Shown here piece by piece: positions 47,710-61,671 of a DNA stretch of 64,000 bases (within the stretch, counting starts at the first letter, position 1; each line of letters opens with the position of its first letter). The stretch is from NCBI GenBank assembly GCA_013433145.1, contig CM024180.1, forward strand, positions 2,693,001-2,757,000. The letters are read 5' to 3'. A program made the position numbers and the translations under genes. The notes beneath the pieces are model-generated. The model saw only the letters and a list, made by a program, of their open reading frames with translations. It made no database searches and was not told where the DNA came from. This DNA is from Ascaris suum (Eukaryota > Nematoda > Chromadorea > Rhabditida > Ascarididae).

Positions 47710-50700
47710 GAACTTACAGACACACCTCATTGCTTGCTTGTAGATTGCTCTCGATTCGAAAGTTAGATCGATATTTAAATAACATTTCGTTTTTGACGTC
47801 CTCTGATTGAGCAAACTTTAGTCCGACTCAGTTTTTGGCGATAACCGTAGGCATACCCTCCGTAGGCGAGGTAAAGACCATCGAACTGACGGAAAGGGAA
47901 GGGATCATACGGATTCTGCGGAAAAACTTTCGACCATCATTAAGCAATAATTTCACCTCATTCGCTTCTAACTAACGGGAATTTATTAAGCTAACGAATA
48001 TTACTATATTCCGCGGTTGATATTAAATAAATTGCTTGTACTCATTGATCAGCGCAACGTAGATATAGATGGCTTTTTGCTCATGTGAAATTTAAATTTT
48101 TCGATCATGGCAATAATTCATAGAAAGAGCTTGAAAGCAGTCGGGCAGTCCGATAAAAATTGCATAACATGCAAAAAACAGTCCGAATATGCAAATTTAT
48201 CCTCAAAAAGTTTATGACAAATATTACCGATAATTACGGATTATCGCTGATTCTTTTAGGAGTCATTCGAGATATGTGAATTGTTGAGATCTTCTCATTT
48301 ATTCGTAGCATCGATTTTGACTAAAATTTGTTTCGATCAACGAGATTTAATTCTATGCATTAACGAGTGAATTATTTTCACTCATTTAGTTATTTCTTCT
48401 ATTTTGCTTATACATTTTGAGTTGTAATTCGTTGACAATGTGTTCAATGATATAACTAAACGAATTATTGTAAAATTCGATGAAGGATCACATATTTTAA
48501 AGGTACTTTTAAAATTTACGAAAAACTGATGCCCCAGAAAACATATGGAACTACTCAATAACTTATGCTGTATAAAGTGGTCGTGGACCAAAGATTAGTC
48601 TGCGTGAGGTGAAGTCGAGCCTATCTGCCACGCCTTCGACGATCGTATCCGAAAGCATCAAATTTAATTATGAAGTTGACTGCAGGTCGCGAAATCTTTA
48701 AAAACTTTACTCGTTAAGGCAGTAGACGGTAGCGCGTTCACCAAGGCGTCTAATTATTACTAAAAAAAGACTGCGAATTTTCAGCGGAATTGTAATGTTA
48801 ATTAGTAGGTAACATCAGCGAAATATCGCTTCATGTTGAAATCCAGGTGCTGCCACTCTGACACTAGTTCATCTCATTCAATTCAGGTAAAATTTTACAT
48901 TCCTACTGCTAGGCTTATAGCTTAGCTCCTGCTTTCGAGCCAAATTCTCTGAGGTTCCACAAGCGACATAATTGAAAACATCATACCAAAGTCTAGATAA
49001 TTTGCTGAGGTTTTTCGGACGCCGCAAAAATCTAACAAATTTGTAGCATATGTAATTCTATGCATTCCAAATAAACGAAAAAATATAAAGTTATGTTTGC
49101 CCTCTTATGAATTGGTGGTATGTAGATTATTTGCTGCACTTTAAAAACTAATTAATAATTGTTCTATTTCACGCACATTGAAGCGTTTTATTTAGCCGTT
49201 TGTTTCACTTGAATTTAAAATTCGCATTTTGCACATATATCACTCGAGGAAGTGAATCGAATTGCAAACGCATTCGACATTTTCGCTTCAACGAGCATAC
49301 GTCGGTCGATATGTGGTCGGCGTAATCCACAACATTCCAACGACTCATCCACTAAGTTGTATTTTGTTTTGCTTCTTTTTCACCGCTAGCATTCCGTTAA
49401 CTTCACTCCTGGCAATCACTCGTTGCTCATGAATGTCCTTTTCGGTTGTTTCGGTTGCTTTGCTTAATTTGCATTGCCACGGCGATTCTCATAAATAATT
49501 GTAGCGCTCTCTGCAAATTGATATTTGAGAGTATTTTGAATCAGTTCGTTCTGGTTTGTTTCTAACTGTAATTGAATTTTCTACAATTGAAATTTTCAAG
49601 CTTCTACGAAGCTGAAATTAAAAAATCGTTTACTTTTAATGAGGAATGAACTTAAAATCCGCACTGACGATGTGGTTGCCTTTGAATTTTGGTAAACTTT
49701 ATGCTATCATTTCTAATATTTATGTTTTCAAATTCTTTGCCGGCTGCTTCGGCACATACGCAATTATTTTTGCTCCCACCCTTTATCTAGCGTTCCATCT
49801 CTTTCCCTTTGGCTTCCTTTCCTTCAAATGCAATTGAAATCACCGGATATTGGTTTGGAATAAAAGGAGCTGTCAAATGAAGACTGAGCAATGCGATAAG
49901 ACTAGAGAAAATGAGTGGAATCAACATTTCGAGAATGATGATTCAATGTTGACAGTATATATCACGTGAATAATTGTTCCATCTGTCATTCGGTTGCTTG
50001 CCTCAAGGGACGAATGATTATGAACAGCATAAATGAAGGGGAAATTTGGTTGGACTAGGCTTGTAAGGGTATCCGCTGTAAATTTGATAATCCTTTGCTA
50101 TTCCTCATTTGGCTTTTCAGTCAACTAGAGGGACGATTGGGACCCTCCAATCGCTGTTTATTCTTGTATTAGTTTGCTTCTACTAAATTGAGAAGATCTT
50201 TGATCAACAAGTCATAGTGTGGTTTATCAATTTATGACACTAACGAACGCCGAAATTGTTGCCCATCGCAGCCTTACATGCGAAGTTAATTCTGAAGCAA
50301 TTTCAGATCTTCAGTTGATCGCTGAGTTTATTCTCAGATGGTTTTTCTTGTGGCTATTTGGCCGATTCATGTTGCCATTTACTGATCATTCTTCGAGAAA
50401 TTTTAAAAACATTACTTTTTTTTGATGGGCGTTTATTTTGAAAAGTATTATTGGAGGTGAGGGAAACGAACTCTTCTGAGATCGATGAAAGATTTTTGTT
50501 TTTTATAGTACTTACTCGCTTTCTACATAAAAACAGTACGAATTTGCTACGGTAATGTTTGATCATTTTGCACTGATCATTTTGCAAAAAATCAAAGATT
50601 TACTATTTTATTAGGAAGTATGGGAGAAATTTTACCCTCTTTTTACTCTGTATAAGTGCATAATTAATTTTGCACTTTCCTTAATTGTGAAGCATCTTAC

Positions 50701-51284
50701 CTTACTATATAAATTTTACATAAATGTTAACACTATTTAAAAACACAAGTTTTCTTTGGTATGACCGAAATCCCGGAATTTTATGAAATTCATGCATAAA
50801 TATTGTATAAATTTTCACCATTTTCATAGAATTAAACGAAATATGCACAATAACATTCCTATTTGTTGATGTTTTCTTCGAAATTAATTTGTGATTTCCA
50901 CTTCTTCGTGTTCATTCACTTGTTTTCATTTTTTTTTCGGGAATTCAGCTGAGACTAGACCTTTTTTTTTTATTTCGAGAAATTCTTCCACCTGAGCGCT
51001 AGTGATTTTTTCTTTTGTTCCACTTTTGAAAAAGAATGCTAATCGAGAAAATTCTTCATATTTTTTTCTTCATTGCTCATTTTGTCATTACATAATTTTC
51101 TGGTTTACATGCATCAATAGGCTGTGAAAATGCAGTAATGAATTAGGCGACTTTTTCGAAGCGATCTCGAATTCATCATTAACTATCGTTCCAGCCTGTT
51201 TAGAGTGAAATTGAGGAAACTTTTGTCTTCGATAATTTCAAGAGATGCTTGAAATATTTGAAATTAATTTCACCTATGCTTTTT

Positions 51285-51372
51285 CAGTCAAGCGCAAATA
51301 AAACTTGGCTCATCGATCATCTATTGAAATATTACTCAATTATTGGTAAATTCATAACAGCCGATTGACTTA
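51285..51372 (+). CDS. possible small exon after TTTTTCAG
   Basis: CTTTTTCAG is followed by an open frame reading SSANKTWLIDHLLKYYSII, where G|GTAAAT could be a donor. The frame otherwise stops seven codons later. No neighbouring exon was found on this strand. Too short to judge by composition. Confidence 0.18.
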
Positions 51373-51710
51373 TACAGTGAATTTCTATCGAAGCAAAAAT
51401 CAACAGTAGTACCTGAAGTCTTCTAATATTACTGTAGAAGACAAGCATGTTTTGTAACTGTTTTCGATACTAGAGCAGTCATATTTTGACAGCATCGATC
51501 AAGGTGGAGAATACAGACACTGGCTATTATCTACTGGCATATTCCAGTGAAAATTTGCATACATTTTTATCTACTGAAATTGTGGATTCATAACGAACAT
51601 ATATTTTGCGGTCTTTGGCAGAAGCGATTCCTGCACTTTATTACATTTAAGCTTTGAGGGACCAAGAAGATGAGGATTGTGCACTTACTGAACGATTTTC
51701 AGGATGTGAC

Positions 51711-51835
51711 TTATACAGCAACTTCATCGTGGTAAACTTCGTCTTCATGCTCAACTTTTAGTTGTTTAGGTACACCTTCTCCATTCACTCGAAGAGTTCC
51801 CAACGACACTATGCTCTTGTTATTGCACAATTCCT
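51711..51835 (-). CDS. 3'-terminal coding exon, acidic C-terminus
   Basis: Minus strand: AAACTTTCAG, then two bases, 40 codons and TAA. G is the first base in 19 of 40 codons, against 6 and 7 at the second and third positions. This is the clearest coding periodicity in the window. The peptide starts ELCNNKSIVSLGTLRVNGEG and ends EHEDEVYHDEVAV. A C-terminal hydrophobic valine after EVA could be a PDZ-ligand-like tail, which is only a suggestion. It needs one base from the previous exon. The candidate at 53009-53120 ends in exactly that phase (GAG junction). The protein family is not recognised. Confidence 0.5.
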
Positions 51836-53008
51836 CTGAAAGTTTTCAATTGTTTAGGGGAACCATAACAGCGACTAAGGTGCCCATTTAACAATAAATA
51901 AATACATTCGAACTACAATCAGGGAAGGAAAACAAGCGCTCGAAATAATGCTACTGCTGAGGAAATAGGCAAGGAAGGGGAGGGAGGGCGGGTCTGGAGA
52001 AATTGCAAGGGACAGTGGAAAGATACATTGTGTCCAACAGTGCTAACGAGATCCTGAAACATTCAAACTGTACTGCCAAATAGTGTGTTTTTTTCAGCTG
52101 GATATATTAAACAGTTATTGAGACTTAAACGATATTAATAGGATGACTAGTTGAATGAATGGCATTACGGGATGAAAAGTAATTCACATCTTCTCTCACT
52201 GACATCATAAGGGTTAAACTGTTTATTAAATAAAGCGGTAATAACGTGGTAATTAGTTTATTATATACGGTAAAGGTTATTTGCATTTTCAGCAAAATTC
52301 CATTTCTTCACCAAAAAGTGCGCTTTGAGAGAAAAAAATTCTTCTTCAATGCATTTGAAGTTCTCCTCGTCCATTTTTTTTTCACTTCCGGTAAATAGTC
52401 ATTGCTTAGCCAGGCCTGAAAACGGCAATCATTTTGTACTAACACATTCCATTCCACGGATGCAGAACAAAAAAGCATGCCGCACTATAAAAACTCGTTT
52501 TTTTTTCACATTCGTTCCCTCACTTTTCAACACATTACAAATACATAGAAATCCTGAAACATTATTAATTCAAAACATAAGGTACCAGCATAAAGTAAAT
52601 GACTCGAGGAGCAAATACGAAAAATATGCAATGCATGAAGAACTTATAGGGCATTCACGTTTGTTTTCCACTTAAGTTTTCCTATCTTGCTTGTTAGGCT
52701 CACATTGCACATGGTTTAAGGGGAACTAGCCAAAGCGACCTGCAATTATATAATTTGAGTATGTGATGTGAACGGCATCTTCATGCAGTTATAGTCCGCA
52801 AAGAGTGTAGAGTTGCCGCGTTTTTCAATATGCGGCAAGGGTAGAAAAAATAAGATCGTTCTTTCCATATATATACCGCCGACAATACAGTTCCTCGGAA
52901 GTGCTTAGATTTATTAAACCACTTTAGAGAATATAAACGTCCACTTCTCCCATGTATGACATTTTTCAGTTATATGACTAGGAGCTAGCAATAGATTGGA
53001 ACAAAAAC

Positions 53009-53120
53009 CTAGAAAATTTGCTTTTTTCGGTTTGCATAAACTTCTAAATCCCCTATATAAGTCCACTCTTCGATAGCGCTTCTCTTTTCGGGATTTTCTA
53101 AAAGGTGGTTTAACTTCAGT
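53009..53120 (-). CDS. candidate penultimate exon of the 51.7 kb gene
   Basis: Minus strand: AAAAATTCAG precedes ACTGAA, 37 codons plus one base follow, and CTAG|GTTTTT is the donor. The peptide is strongly basic (KPPFRKSRKEKRYRRVDL, then YRGFRSLCKPKKANFL). It joins in phase across a 1173-bp intron to the terminal exon at 51711-51835, giving a basic block followed by an acidic tail. No domain is recognised. GTTTTT is a mediocre donor. Confidence 0.33.
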
Positions 53121-53708
53121 CTGAATTTTTCCTTGGGGAAATTGGTAGAGTTGGTAATTTCTGGTTGAAATATTTACAATGACTAAGCTCATTGCCTATT
53201 TTACATCATTTTCCAGCGTATTACAACACACTACAGCACATTGTAGTTCATTACGATTGAGAACTACGTTAGATTTGATTGTTAATGGTGAACTCTGATA
53301 TTTTTTGATCTTTTGGTGAATTAGATTTGGTTGTTAATGGTGGTCATTTTGAAGTTTTTTAGTTCGCCAGATATGACGGTGATTACTTCGAAATTTTTAA
53401 AATTATTTCAGTTTCAGCTAATTGTTCCTTAGAAACTAAATAAACCAACGTTTCAAAATCACAAAATGTTGCATTTTTTTTTCTGAACCTCATGCTAAGA
53501 ACTCTCCGATTCTCTTCTAACGAATTTTTGAGTCGAATTCTATGGGACTGTATTTATAACGCAATAAAACCAAGCACCTTTACTAAAGCTCATGCCATTT
53601 AAGTGTCAGCCATCTCCACAGTTTCATTTTCTGACATCCTGGTTTTGTTGAAAGATTCCGGAAACGAACTGAGAAATCTTGAAGTGCCTAGGATTTCCGG
53701 CATTAGTA

Positions 53709-53907
53709 TTAAAAAAATCGGATGCATTCATGTTCGAACGGTAGTAATAATATGCAGGTTTTCTCGATGACGGTTCCCTTCTTCCCTTCTCTTGAGCACT
53801 CTGAAATCGCATGACCCGGATTGTTGATGGTCTGTAAAAACTCACCTGATATCTCACCTGAACCATGTTCGTCCCTCTCATCTAATGCTTTCGACAGAGC
53901 TTTGCAT
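53709..53907 (-). CDS. two candidate exon pieces with a 45-bp intron
   Basis: Minus strand. The piece at 53846-53907 reads KALSKALDERDEHGSGEIS, with G first in about half the codons, and ends at a consensus G|GTGAGT donor. After a 45-bp intron ending GCGATTTCAG, 53709-53800 continues CSREGKKGTVIEKTCILLL and stops at TAA. The right piece lacks a clear start: the frame closes with TAA just upstream and there is no ATG. All three frames are open after the acceptor, so the reading is not unique. If correct, this is a separate 3' end from the gene at 51.7 kb. Confidence 0.25.
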
Positions 53908-54077
53908 AAATATTACTGATGATTTTTCATCTTCTGTTTAGAGTCATCGTTACCTGCCAAAAAAACCAATAAACATGCAAGCCTTTCAGGATGTGTTTCT
54001 TTTCAAGATTTGTTCACTTAGCTAATATTTCATCGATCAACCCCCTCACAAATCATGACAGTGGAAAAAATGCGAAA

Positions 54078-54296
54078 TTAACTGCAATTTTTGTTAAGAG
54101 TCAATTGCGTTATATGTAGATTAGCTCTCCTTGGCTCGTCTAGTCGTCCACGTCGGTCTTCTTGAAGATGCTCACCTCTTGTCGAGGTGCATTCAAGCAA
54201 ACTTCGAGGTGACATAGGTCTAAGGGAACAGTTTATCACACTTAACAATAAGGGTAGGGATTCATGCACAAGCATGATGGCATCGATCGTCGGCAA
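54078..54296 (-). CDS. 73-codon open frame, possible exon
   Basis: The minus-strand frame has only about 16% T-first codons and many C-first codons. It reads LPTIDAIMLVHESLPLLL, then RPMSPRSLLECTSTRGEHLQ, and then an arginine-rich tail (EDRRGRLDEPRRANLH). G|GTGAGC after the ACAAGA codons is a good donor, and the frame itself ends in a CAG near the left edge. No ATG with a convincing context and no known motif. Confidence 0.25.
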   Translation of the reverse strand: MPTIDAIMLVHESLPLLLSVINCSLRPMSPRSLLECTSTRGEHLQEDRRGRLDEPRRANLHITQLTLNKNCS

Positions 54297-55932
54297 GATC
54301 CCGTGGTCTCACACATGTATATATTAATAATCAATTTCGAATTTATTTTTTTGCGTTGGATCTGGATTTTTTGAATACTTTTTTGTCTAGGAAGTGAATT
54401 GTTTCTTAATCGCATTTTAAATAAATCTGCTCAATGTGTCACAAATAAAGACAATAAATCTGCCATAAATAACATAAATAAATACATGAAAACCGTTTTT
54501 CACTTCAATAATTTTTATCAGTCATTTCTCTATCATTCACGTTCTTCCTGATGTATCCTCTAAATCACTTCTGGTGTTGATTACTTCTAATAATCGAGAT
54601 CCAACTTCTATTTATAAAGAGCCTTTCTGAGCAAAATTTAATCAACTTGATCAGCGAATGAACTTCACATTTCATCCGTTCAATAACATGGGCAAATGCC
54701 GTTATGCAGTCATACATTTGTGATGTTATCAATTACTCGCGAAGAGCGAAACCCCAATTCTTATTCACATCTCCCAAGAGTACGTAAACGCACTGATAAT
54801 AAATCATATTCCTGCAAAAAATGATATCACTGAAGTCTTTGAGAATTTTTAAAACTATTTGATTGTTTTTTTCTTCTTTTTGCATATCGCATGTAAGCGT
54901 ATGAAATCATTGATGTTAGCAGTTGATGCATTCAATGATCAACACATAAAAACCTTCATATGCCAATAAATATGAAGCGATATTAATGGAGAGAAAAAAC
55001 TCACATCATATAAATATATGATTCGTAATTTTCTCCATATATTCCTCAGTAATTAAGGTTAATTTTGAGTAGCAATACAACATAAAGACTCTAAATTCAA
55101 TAAATTTAGGTCATCGATCGCAATATATAACAAGTTCCTAACTCATTTACTAAAGGCTGTAAATAGTTTTGATGCTGTTCTGTCGTGCATTTTGACGTCA
55201 CTGCATTAAAGTGATTATCGAGGAAGCTATTATCTTCGATCCAGGAAGCTATTATCACTTAGAGGAATTTATTTATTTGCGTATGGCGAGAGTTTTTACA
55301 CACCCCAACTCTGTGAATTCCTCAAAGTAGAGAAAATTGTTTCAATGAGATGGTTGAGTCTTATAGCGATGATTGAAATGTTATGATTGAAGAAAGCGAT
55401 CAAACACCATCGCTTTCTTCAAGAGTTTGTTGTAAACAGCTATATAAATCCATATGGTGAATAATCCTTAGTTCTCGTTATTCAACGTTTCGTTAAGTGC
55501 TTGTGCGTGTGTATTCTAGAAATATAATATCGAGAAAAATCAATTTGTTTGTTCCTTTTTTTTTATAATATTATTGGTAGTTACATCCATCGCTATGATG
55601 GCCAGCCATTTTGCTATTCACGGTGTAAAGCTAACCCTAAATTCTTCAGAATCCATTTAATTCATCAGCAAATGAATTTTCAACGGAAGTAGAGAAGAAT
55701 GATTTCTCAACGAAAGCAACTGTAATAGATTCTGACGAAAAAAAATTAAAATTAGAAAATAGCGATAAATAAATAACACAAGCAAAAAATTTCAACAAAT
55801 TAAAGCTTATCTTGTAACGAATACTCTAATATTGACTCAGATGTTTGTGTATTCATTACTTTTGTCAGCATTCTATAAAATTTTACACTATCTGCACTTA
55901 TGCTAATTGAATTGGTACACTACTTGTCTCAG

Positions 55933-56104
55933 CATCAACGAATTTTGTGACCAAGAAAAGAATAAAATAACTGAACTGGCCAAATTTTATCGACTGCTTC
56001 CAATTTCGATTTTATTAAATCACCTCGATTCAGGCACCGTAGAGAAATATCTTTCTGCGACGTTATTCTTTCGCATCTGGATAAACTCGATTTTTCACTT
56101 GAAA
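55933..56104 (+). CDS. candidate 172-bp internal exon
   Basis: Plus strand: CTTGTCTCAG precedes 55933. One base plus 57 codons follow, and AAA|GTAAGG is a strong donor after 56104. The peptide starts INEFCDQEKNKITELAKFYR, continues LLPISILLNHLDSGTVEKYL and ends FFRIWINSIFHLK, an amphipathic-looking segment. No family is recognised. The next candidate on this strand (56523-56776) does not join in phase, so the neighbouring exons are unknown. Confidence 0.35.
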
Positions 56105-56522
56105 GTAAGGCTGAGCAGGTTTGAGTGACGAACAATTTACAACCGTGTGTCTAGTTTATAAATAAAAAAAATTTGCTGCAGGATTTCTTCTTTTCAACGA
56201 TATTTGCGTAAATTGCATAAATCGAATGCACTTGCTATAGTCCACTGGAAATGAAATATTAGACGTATGTTACAAGTGACAGCAACGCTATGCCATAGGC
56301 GAATCGTATTTCTGTGTGCATACTTTCAAATAATAAATGGCAATATGCGGCTATCTTTTTCTATACTTTAAATTCACAAACTACAGCAGCTACTAGCCGA
56401 ATTCGTTCTGATCGATGATCCATTTTAAACTAATCGCTTCAGAGGAAATTTGCACGTCAGATTCGTTCCCCCACTGCTGTTCGATGTGATTTTCACAAAA
56501 AGACCTATTGACTAAAGGTTTG

Positions 56523-56776
56523 TAGAAGCTGAGCTTCGTGGAGAAAACTGTTACAAAATGTACCCCGAGTGCTTTTGCAATTCGCCGAAAAAGCTCCGCT
56601 CATTGCTCGAATACCCCCAAACGGCAGTAGCAACTGTTCTGATGTTGCGTTTTCCTATGAGATCGACTAAATGTAAAGAGCTCTGCTTTAAAAAAAAATC
56701 TGTTTATGCGCTTTTGCAAAGCACAATGTCGCCGACTTTAGATCTCCATACATTTATTTCTAACCATGTTTTTTAA
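56523..56776 (+). CDS. candidate cysteine-containing terminal exon
   Basis: The plus-strand frame opens after a TAA and contains TTTGTAG, which could be an acceptor. It then reads AELRGENCYKMYPECFCNSP, KKLRSLLEYPQTAVATV and STKCKELCFKKKS, ending NHVF before TAA. Alternatively translation could begin at the internal ATG at 56558. Six cysteines and many basic residues suggest a small structured domain, but no known spacing is matched. Confidence 0.25.
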
Positions 56777-56799
56777 ACTTTAGAATCCCTAATGCATTC

Positions 56800-59230
56800 C
56801 GTCAATGAAAGTTCACGAATGAAATTTGTTGATTAGTAGTCGCTCGACTTCATTACTATTCATTATTTTTCATCATCACTACAATCACTTTAACAGATGA
56901 AATTTGCAAGGGAAATAAGTTGATCAATTTCCGTAAAATTTTGCCATTGCAAAACGGCGTATTATAGCAATGTCATACTCGTACATATATTTGTCTATGT
57001 ACGATTTGATACTGTTGTTTTATAAATGTTGCTATAGCTTAGATATTTCCATCTCGCCGTCATTTAATATCGCTTTTTTCAGTAATAAGTAAAATGTGCA
57101 AAATAATTACACCTCGAATGCCTGCAGAAGTTTCCAAAAATATTGTTTTTTTTTTTGTGATTCGACCGGAAACGATTGCTATAAAATGTAGGCAAATTTT
57201 TGGCATATACAAACCTCCATAGCTGTTGAAAGAATTTGGTGGATTAGCATGAAATGTGGTATAGGCGGTATTCCCGTTTGGTGCATCATACCTATCAAAT
57301 TACGTAGCTCCAGCTTCAATAATTCCCATTTTCAGCCTATGTGGCGTCCATGAACATGTACATTACGTACATTACGTTCACATGATTTCTGTCTTACTAT
57401 TATCTTACTATTATCAGCATTTGCTAGACAAATTTATAAATGCATACAGAAACAAGTTCTGTGATGCATATTTTCTGTGATCGGTCTGTTTTGCAGAAAA
57501 TCAAAATCGCACCTTCTTCACTTACCAAATCCATGTAACTTGTTATTCTTTTTGTTGCTTATATAATAAAACTCATATTTAATTCTCAACCATGAGAATT
57601 ATGTGTTTCAATGATACTCACCTTTCTATTTAAATCTCAGTGTGACAATAAAGATGGCGATCTATCTATCGTCTTAACAAGTGTTTACTATTGCTGCATG
57701 AAATGCGCGAATCTGTTTATATTTCAGTAAAATTTCTCTCTTTTTTTTGGTGAACATTGCTGCAAATCTCCATATACTAGGACTTTTGTCGATTTTTTTT
57801 TGCACTGAATTCTAGAACTATACTCTAGATTTTCATATTGGCAGTAAAATATGTTGCGTGCGGAAAAAATTTTCGCACGTAATTATCTTATAAAGCCTAT
57901 TTGATAAAATGCTTCTCAAAGTGTGATATAATGATCATTAAGCTTTCTTGATTAAAGGCCTAGTTTTTACTGAATTAGTCTTTACTGAAAATATATCTTA
58001 CTATGCTGCAACTTCATACCGCGATAACATATAGAATAGAATGAAACAATGCATAATTTCACTGAAAATTACCGGTACACTTTGTTGTGCATCGCAGGCA
58101 ACAGTAAATAGATAGATCATTTGCGATGATCACCGATCTTTATCACCTGTTGAAATGATATATTCCATTGATCTGAATCATCTTTTGCTTTAGAGTCTAT
58201 GCATCTAAACTGCTATATAGCTTATATGGAAACTGCTGAAATTTTAGTGGAACTCTTTATTCAAATTATTCAAAATTAATTAACCTTATAATGGAACGAG
58301 GAGAAGCACAAATCAGAAATCTCCTTAACTACGGCGCAATGCGCTTTTTGTTGTTGAATTATCAGTTTTCATTTTTGATAACCACTTTTTGTAAACTTCT
58401 TGCCACTTTTTTCTCGTTCCTTTTTTTTCACCAACAAACCTTTAATTCGCTTCTTTCGATATTGGTATAAAATTACCGAATGAATAGATTTTAATTTTAT
58501 TCATAGAGTATACGATCGAGTGCTTTCGAGATCATCCTATTTCAACGTTTAATATTAGCATCAACATATTATTTCAGCGTAAAAATGTCTAATGAATAGA
58601 TTATTCACAGTAAGCGAAAACTATTTCAACGTATATTAACGAGTTGAAAATGATGATTGAATGTGAAGAAGACAAGAAGTAACGATTATTGAGTTGGCCG
58701 TTCCCATTTTTTTTTTCTTGCTGTTTATCGTCTTCGACTGTGGTGACTTATCCCTTAAATTTACGGAAAAAGCTAGCGTTTATTTGACTGTCGAGTGACT
58801 TGCATCATTGCTTCACCAATATTGAGAAAACCGCATTCAAAACGTCACACTAATCCAAGCCTAAGCCGTCAAATAATCGACGTCTAGTTGCCGTCTTTTC
58901 ATTGTTTTTGCTTGTTTTAACGGCGATGGCTAGCGTGTTTCCACCGCAACCGCCTGTAGCCACAACGTCATACCGCATAAATGCGTTAAGCTGCCTTCCA
59001 ACAAAGTCCGACCCCTTCTGGTAAACATGTTACTCTTTTGAGACTCGACGAGCTCATTTAGACAAGTGACCGCAAAAGTGCCTCTCGATGAACTTCACAG
59101 GCTGTCGGGCGCGTCCGAAATGGTGTCTTTGGCACCATTTCGGCGCATTTAAGCATATTGCTGCTATTGTTTCATTATATGGTGCAGCATTCATCGCTGA
59201 TTGCCCCTTCGTGAATTATGCGGAAAATTT
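56800..59230. other. AT-rich stretch without supported genes
   Basis: Contains short tandems such as TACATTACG twice near 57360. No frame with coding bias was found. Confidence 0.5.
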
Positions 59231-59231
59231 T

Positions 59232-59535
<304 letters not shown>

Positions 59536-60813
59536 TGTACATAAGCCGAACTATTCCATCCTTTCTCTTGGCCGCACAGCTCATTGCAGTTCTATTTTTG
59601 CAAGCGATCAGAGCAGTACTCAAGATAATGAACTTTTGCGTTTCGTTTCATATTGTTTTGTTAATCCAGAAAGAAAAACGATATAGCAGAGATTATTGTG
59701 AGTGCATATAATGATTTCGTTGCACTCTTCTCAATATATCTGTCCCAGGGGACCGAAATTTCCTAGTCAGACTTCAAGCTCAAAAGGCGACTTATCGATT
59801 TACGGCTAATCTCTTCTGCCAATTTTTATACGAGTATCGAGCGTAACTTAAATGCCTTTGTAGTTATGCAATTATAAACTAAAATTACTGGTGGAGTGAA
59901 AGAGGCGGGGAAGGAGAAAGGAGAGGATTCGGATGTTCAGAAATATATCGGTTCTTATACGATCTCAGTAATTTCTAAACTACATGCAGTTCACATATTA
60001 TTGGTTCCTATTAGTTCGGCGTCGACGAAGTTGTTGTACAATGTGTAACTAGACGTCGTTGGGAAAAGGTCTCATGGTGCCGTTATCGTAATCTATAACA
60101 ACTAGGTGAGACCGGCGAAAAATTACGCAGACATTGCTTTCTCATTGCTGAATGAGCAACAGTCATAATTTTGTCACGTTTTGATAAATGCTTCTTCAAT
60201 CGCTTCGCCTTTCAAGTATGTGTGAAAAAAATGTGATAGGGATTTCTCTGCTAGCGGAAGGGGAACAGTGGTTCATATGAAGTTTGCAATAAACTATCCT
60301 TGCTTCCTTCTCCATCATTCCCCTCAATTTCGTGTTTGATTATTCTCTAAAATTTCAGCGAGTAATACCGCCTAAGGTTATATATACTTTGCCAGTTCAT
60401 TTCACATTATTACAATGATTTAAAAGTCAGTTGGGTCATTCCTATGAGAAATACTGTATTGAGTTATCATTTCTTGCAGTTTGCTATGCGACTAATTTCA
60501 GTAGCCTTTGTGAACATTGGTGGAAATTTTTATTTCATTTTCACTTTCTTTTGTGACGAACTTTTTAATGAAAAATGAAGTTATGTACTTGAGATATTCG
60601 AGTAAGGGTATTCGAAAAATAATTGGTTTCCCGCGAAACCTAATCTCATAATTTTATTCTAAGTTAGAGATGTTTATTTCCCACTAACTCTCATCATCCT
60701 CTCTAGCTTATGCTTAAGCCTTGCGTCAACTTCTCCGAATATTCAAAGAAAGAACGAAGGTAGCAACCAGTCATAAACACAAACTAAACTACTCGCAATT
60801 ATAGCACTCTCAC

Positions 60814-60882
60814 TCCTTCACTGTTTTTAGTGACATTTCCACAAATATGACAAGCATATTGTCTTCGAAATTTTTGATTAAG
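60814..60882 (-). CDS. candidate exon with a CxxC zinc-ligand motif
   Basis: Minus strand: CAAATGTCAG precedes 23 open codons in phase 0, and GGA|GTGAGA follows. The peptide LNQKFRRQYACHICGNVTK contains YACHICG, the start of a C2H2 or related zinc-binding motif. The histidine half would have to be in the next exon and was not found. If the donor is not used, the frame runs a few more codons to TAA at 60799. It lies about 0.8 kb upstream of the plus-strand start at 61672, which would make the two genes divergent. Confidence 0.27.
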
Positions 60883-61671
60883 CTGACATTTGAAGTTTAC
60901 TAATGACATCGTTTGGGTGATATCACAGTAAGTTGGAATGGATAATATGGATGTTATAGCATCTTTGAGCGATATTGCAAAAGATGAGATAAACGACGAC
61001 AAAATCGATGTTTTAGTTTCCAATGAAAATGTCGATTATATAATTGTTGACGTCGAAATTTTATATATGTGGCAATATGAGGCAATTGCAAATTAGCATA
61101 CTTAGTTTTGATGATTTTTTTTTTAATTTTTGACCAAATGGCGACAAAATTCTTTGTAAAAGGAATATCATTTATTATGTTTATTATTTATGTTTATCAA
61201 TAATTTTTAAAAGAAAGTTTGAAAATGACCAATTGAACAACACTTTGGTTACTCTTCCTAAATATTTAGTTAAATAAATTTGCGCATTTCAATTCCACAT
61301 TGGATGTCAATAAAATAGGCGAAATTTTCACATGATTTTCACATATGTGTAGTTTTTAAAACCTTCGTCTAATATATCCTTGTCTATCAAAGAGAGCAAC
61401 TGTCCAGCTGTCCACCTCCCCGCCACCATGTTGCAACCCTTCCTCTTTCGTTTCACTATACTCCTGCACTTGTACGAACACATGTTTTGTACTTTGTCGT
61501 CTGATACAATACTCTTCCGTTGTTAGTCGCTTCAACAGATTGCTTCGATTTGCGCGCCCATTCGACGTTGACGCTCGAGAGCTTTTCTCTAACCACGAAT
61601 AATCGTATTAGTTGAACATTTATTTTTCGCGATCAGCAGCTGCGCAGTCAATCAATCAGTAGTGATCAGCA

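Larger units (their letters stand above)
44690..51280. other. largely AT-rich non-coding stretch
   Basis: Apart from the possible exon at 45.7-45.9 kb, one TA array and one C run, I find no exon with good signals. A GC-richer patch at 48.60-48.74 kb has only short frames. Confidence 0.45.

Noticed and set aside
52312..52483. 56-codon minus-strand frame with protein-like sequence (AWLSNDYLPEVKKKW)
   Set aside because: T-first codons are about a third, as in random sequence, and its phase does not fit the neighbouring exons.
61424..61500. ATG in a strong Kozak-like context (CCGCCACCATG) upstream of the 61.67 kb exon
   Set aside because: It opens a short frame of hydrophobic, T-rich codons with no donor. 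It is more likely in the promoter or leader.
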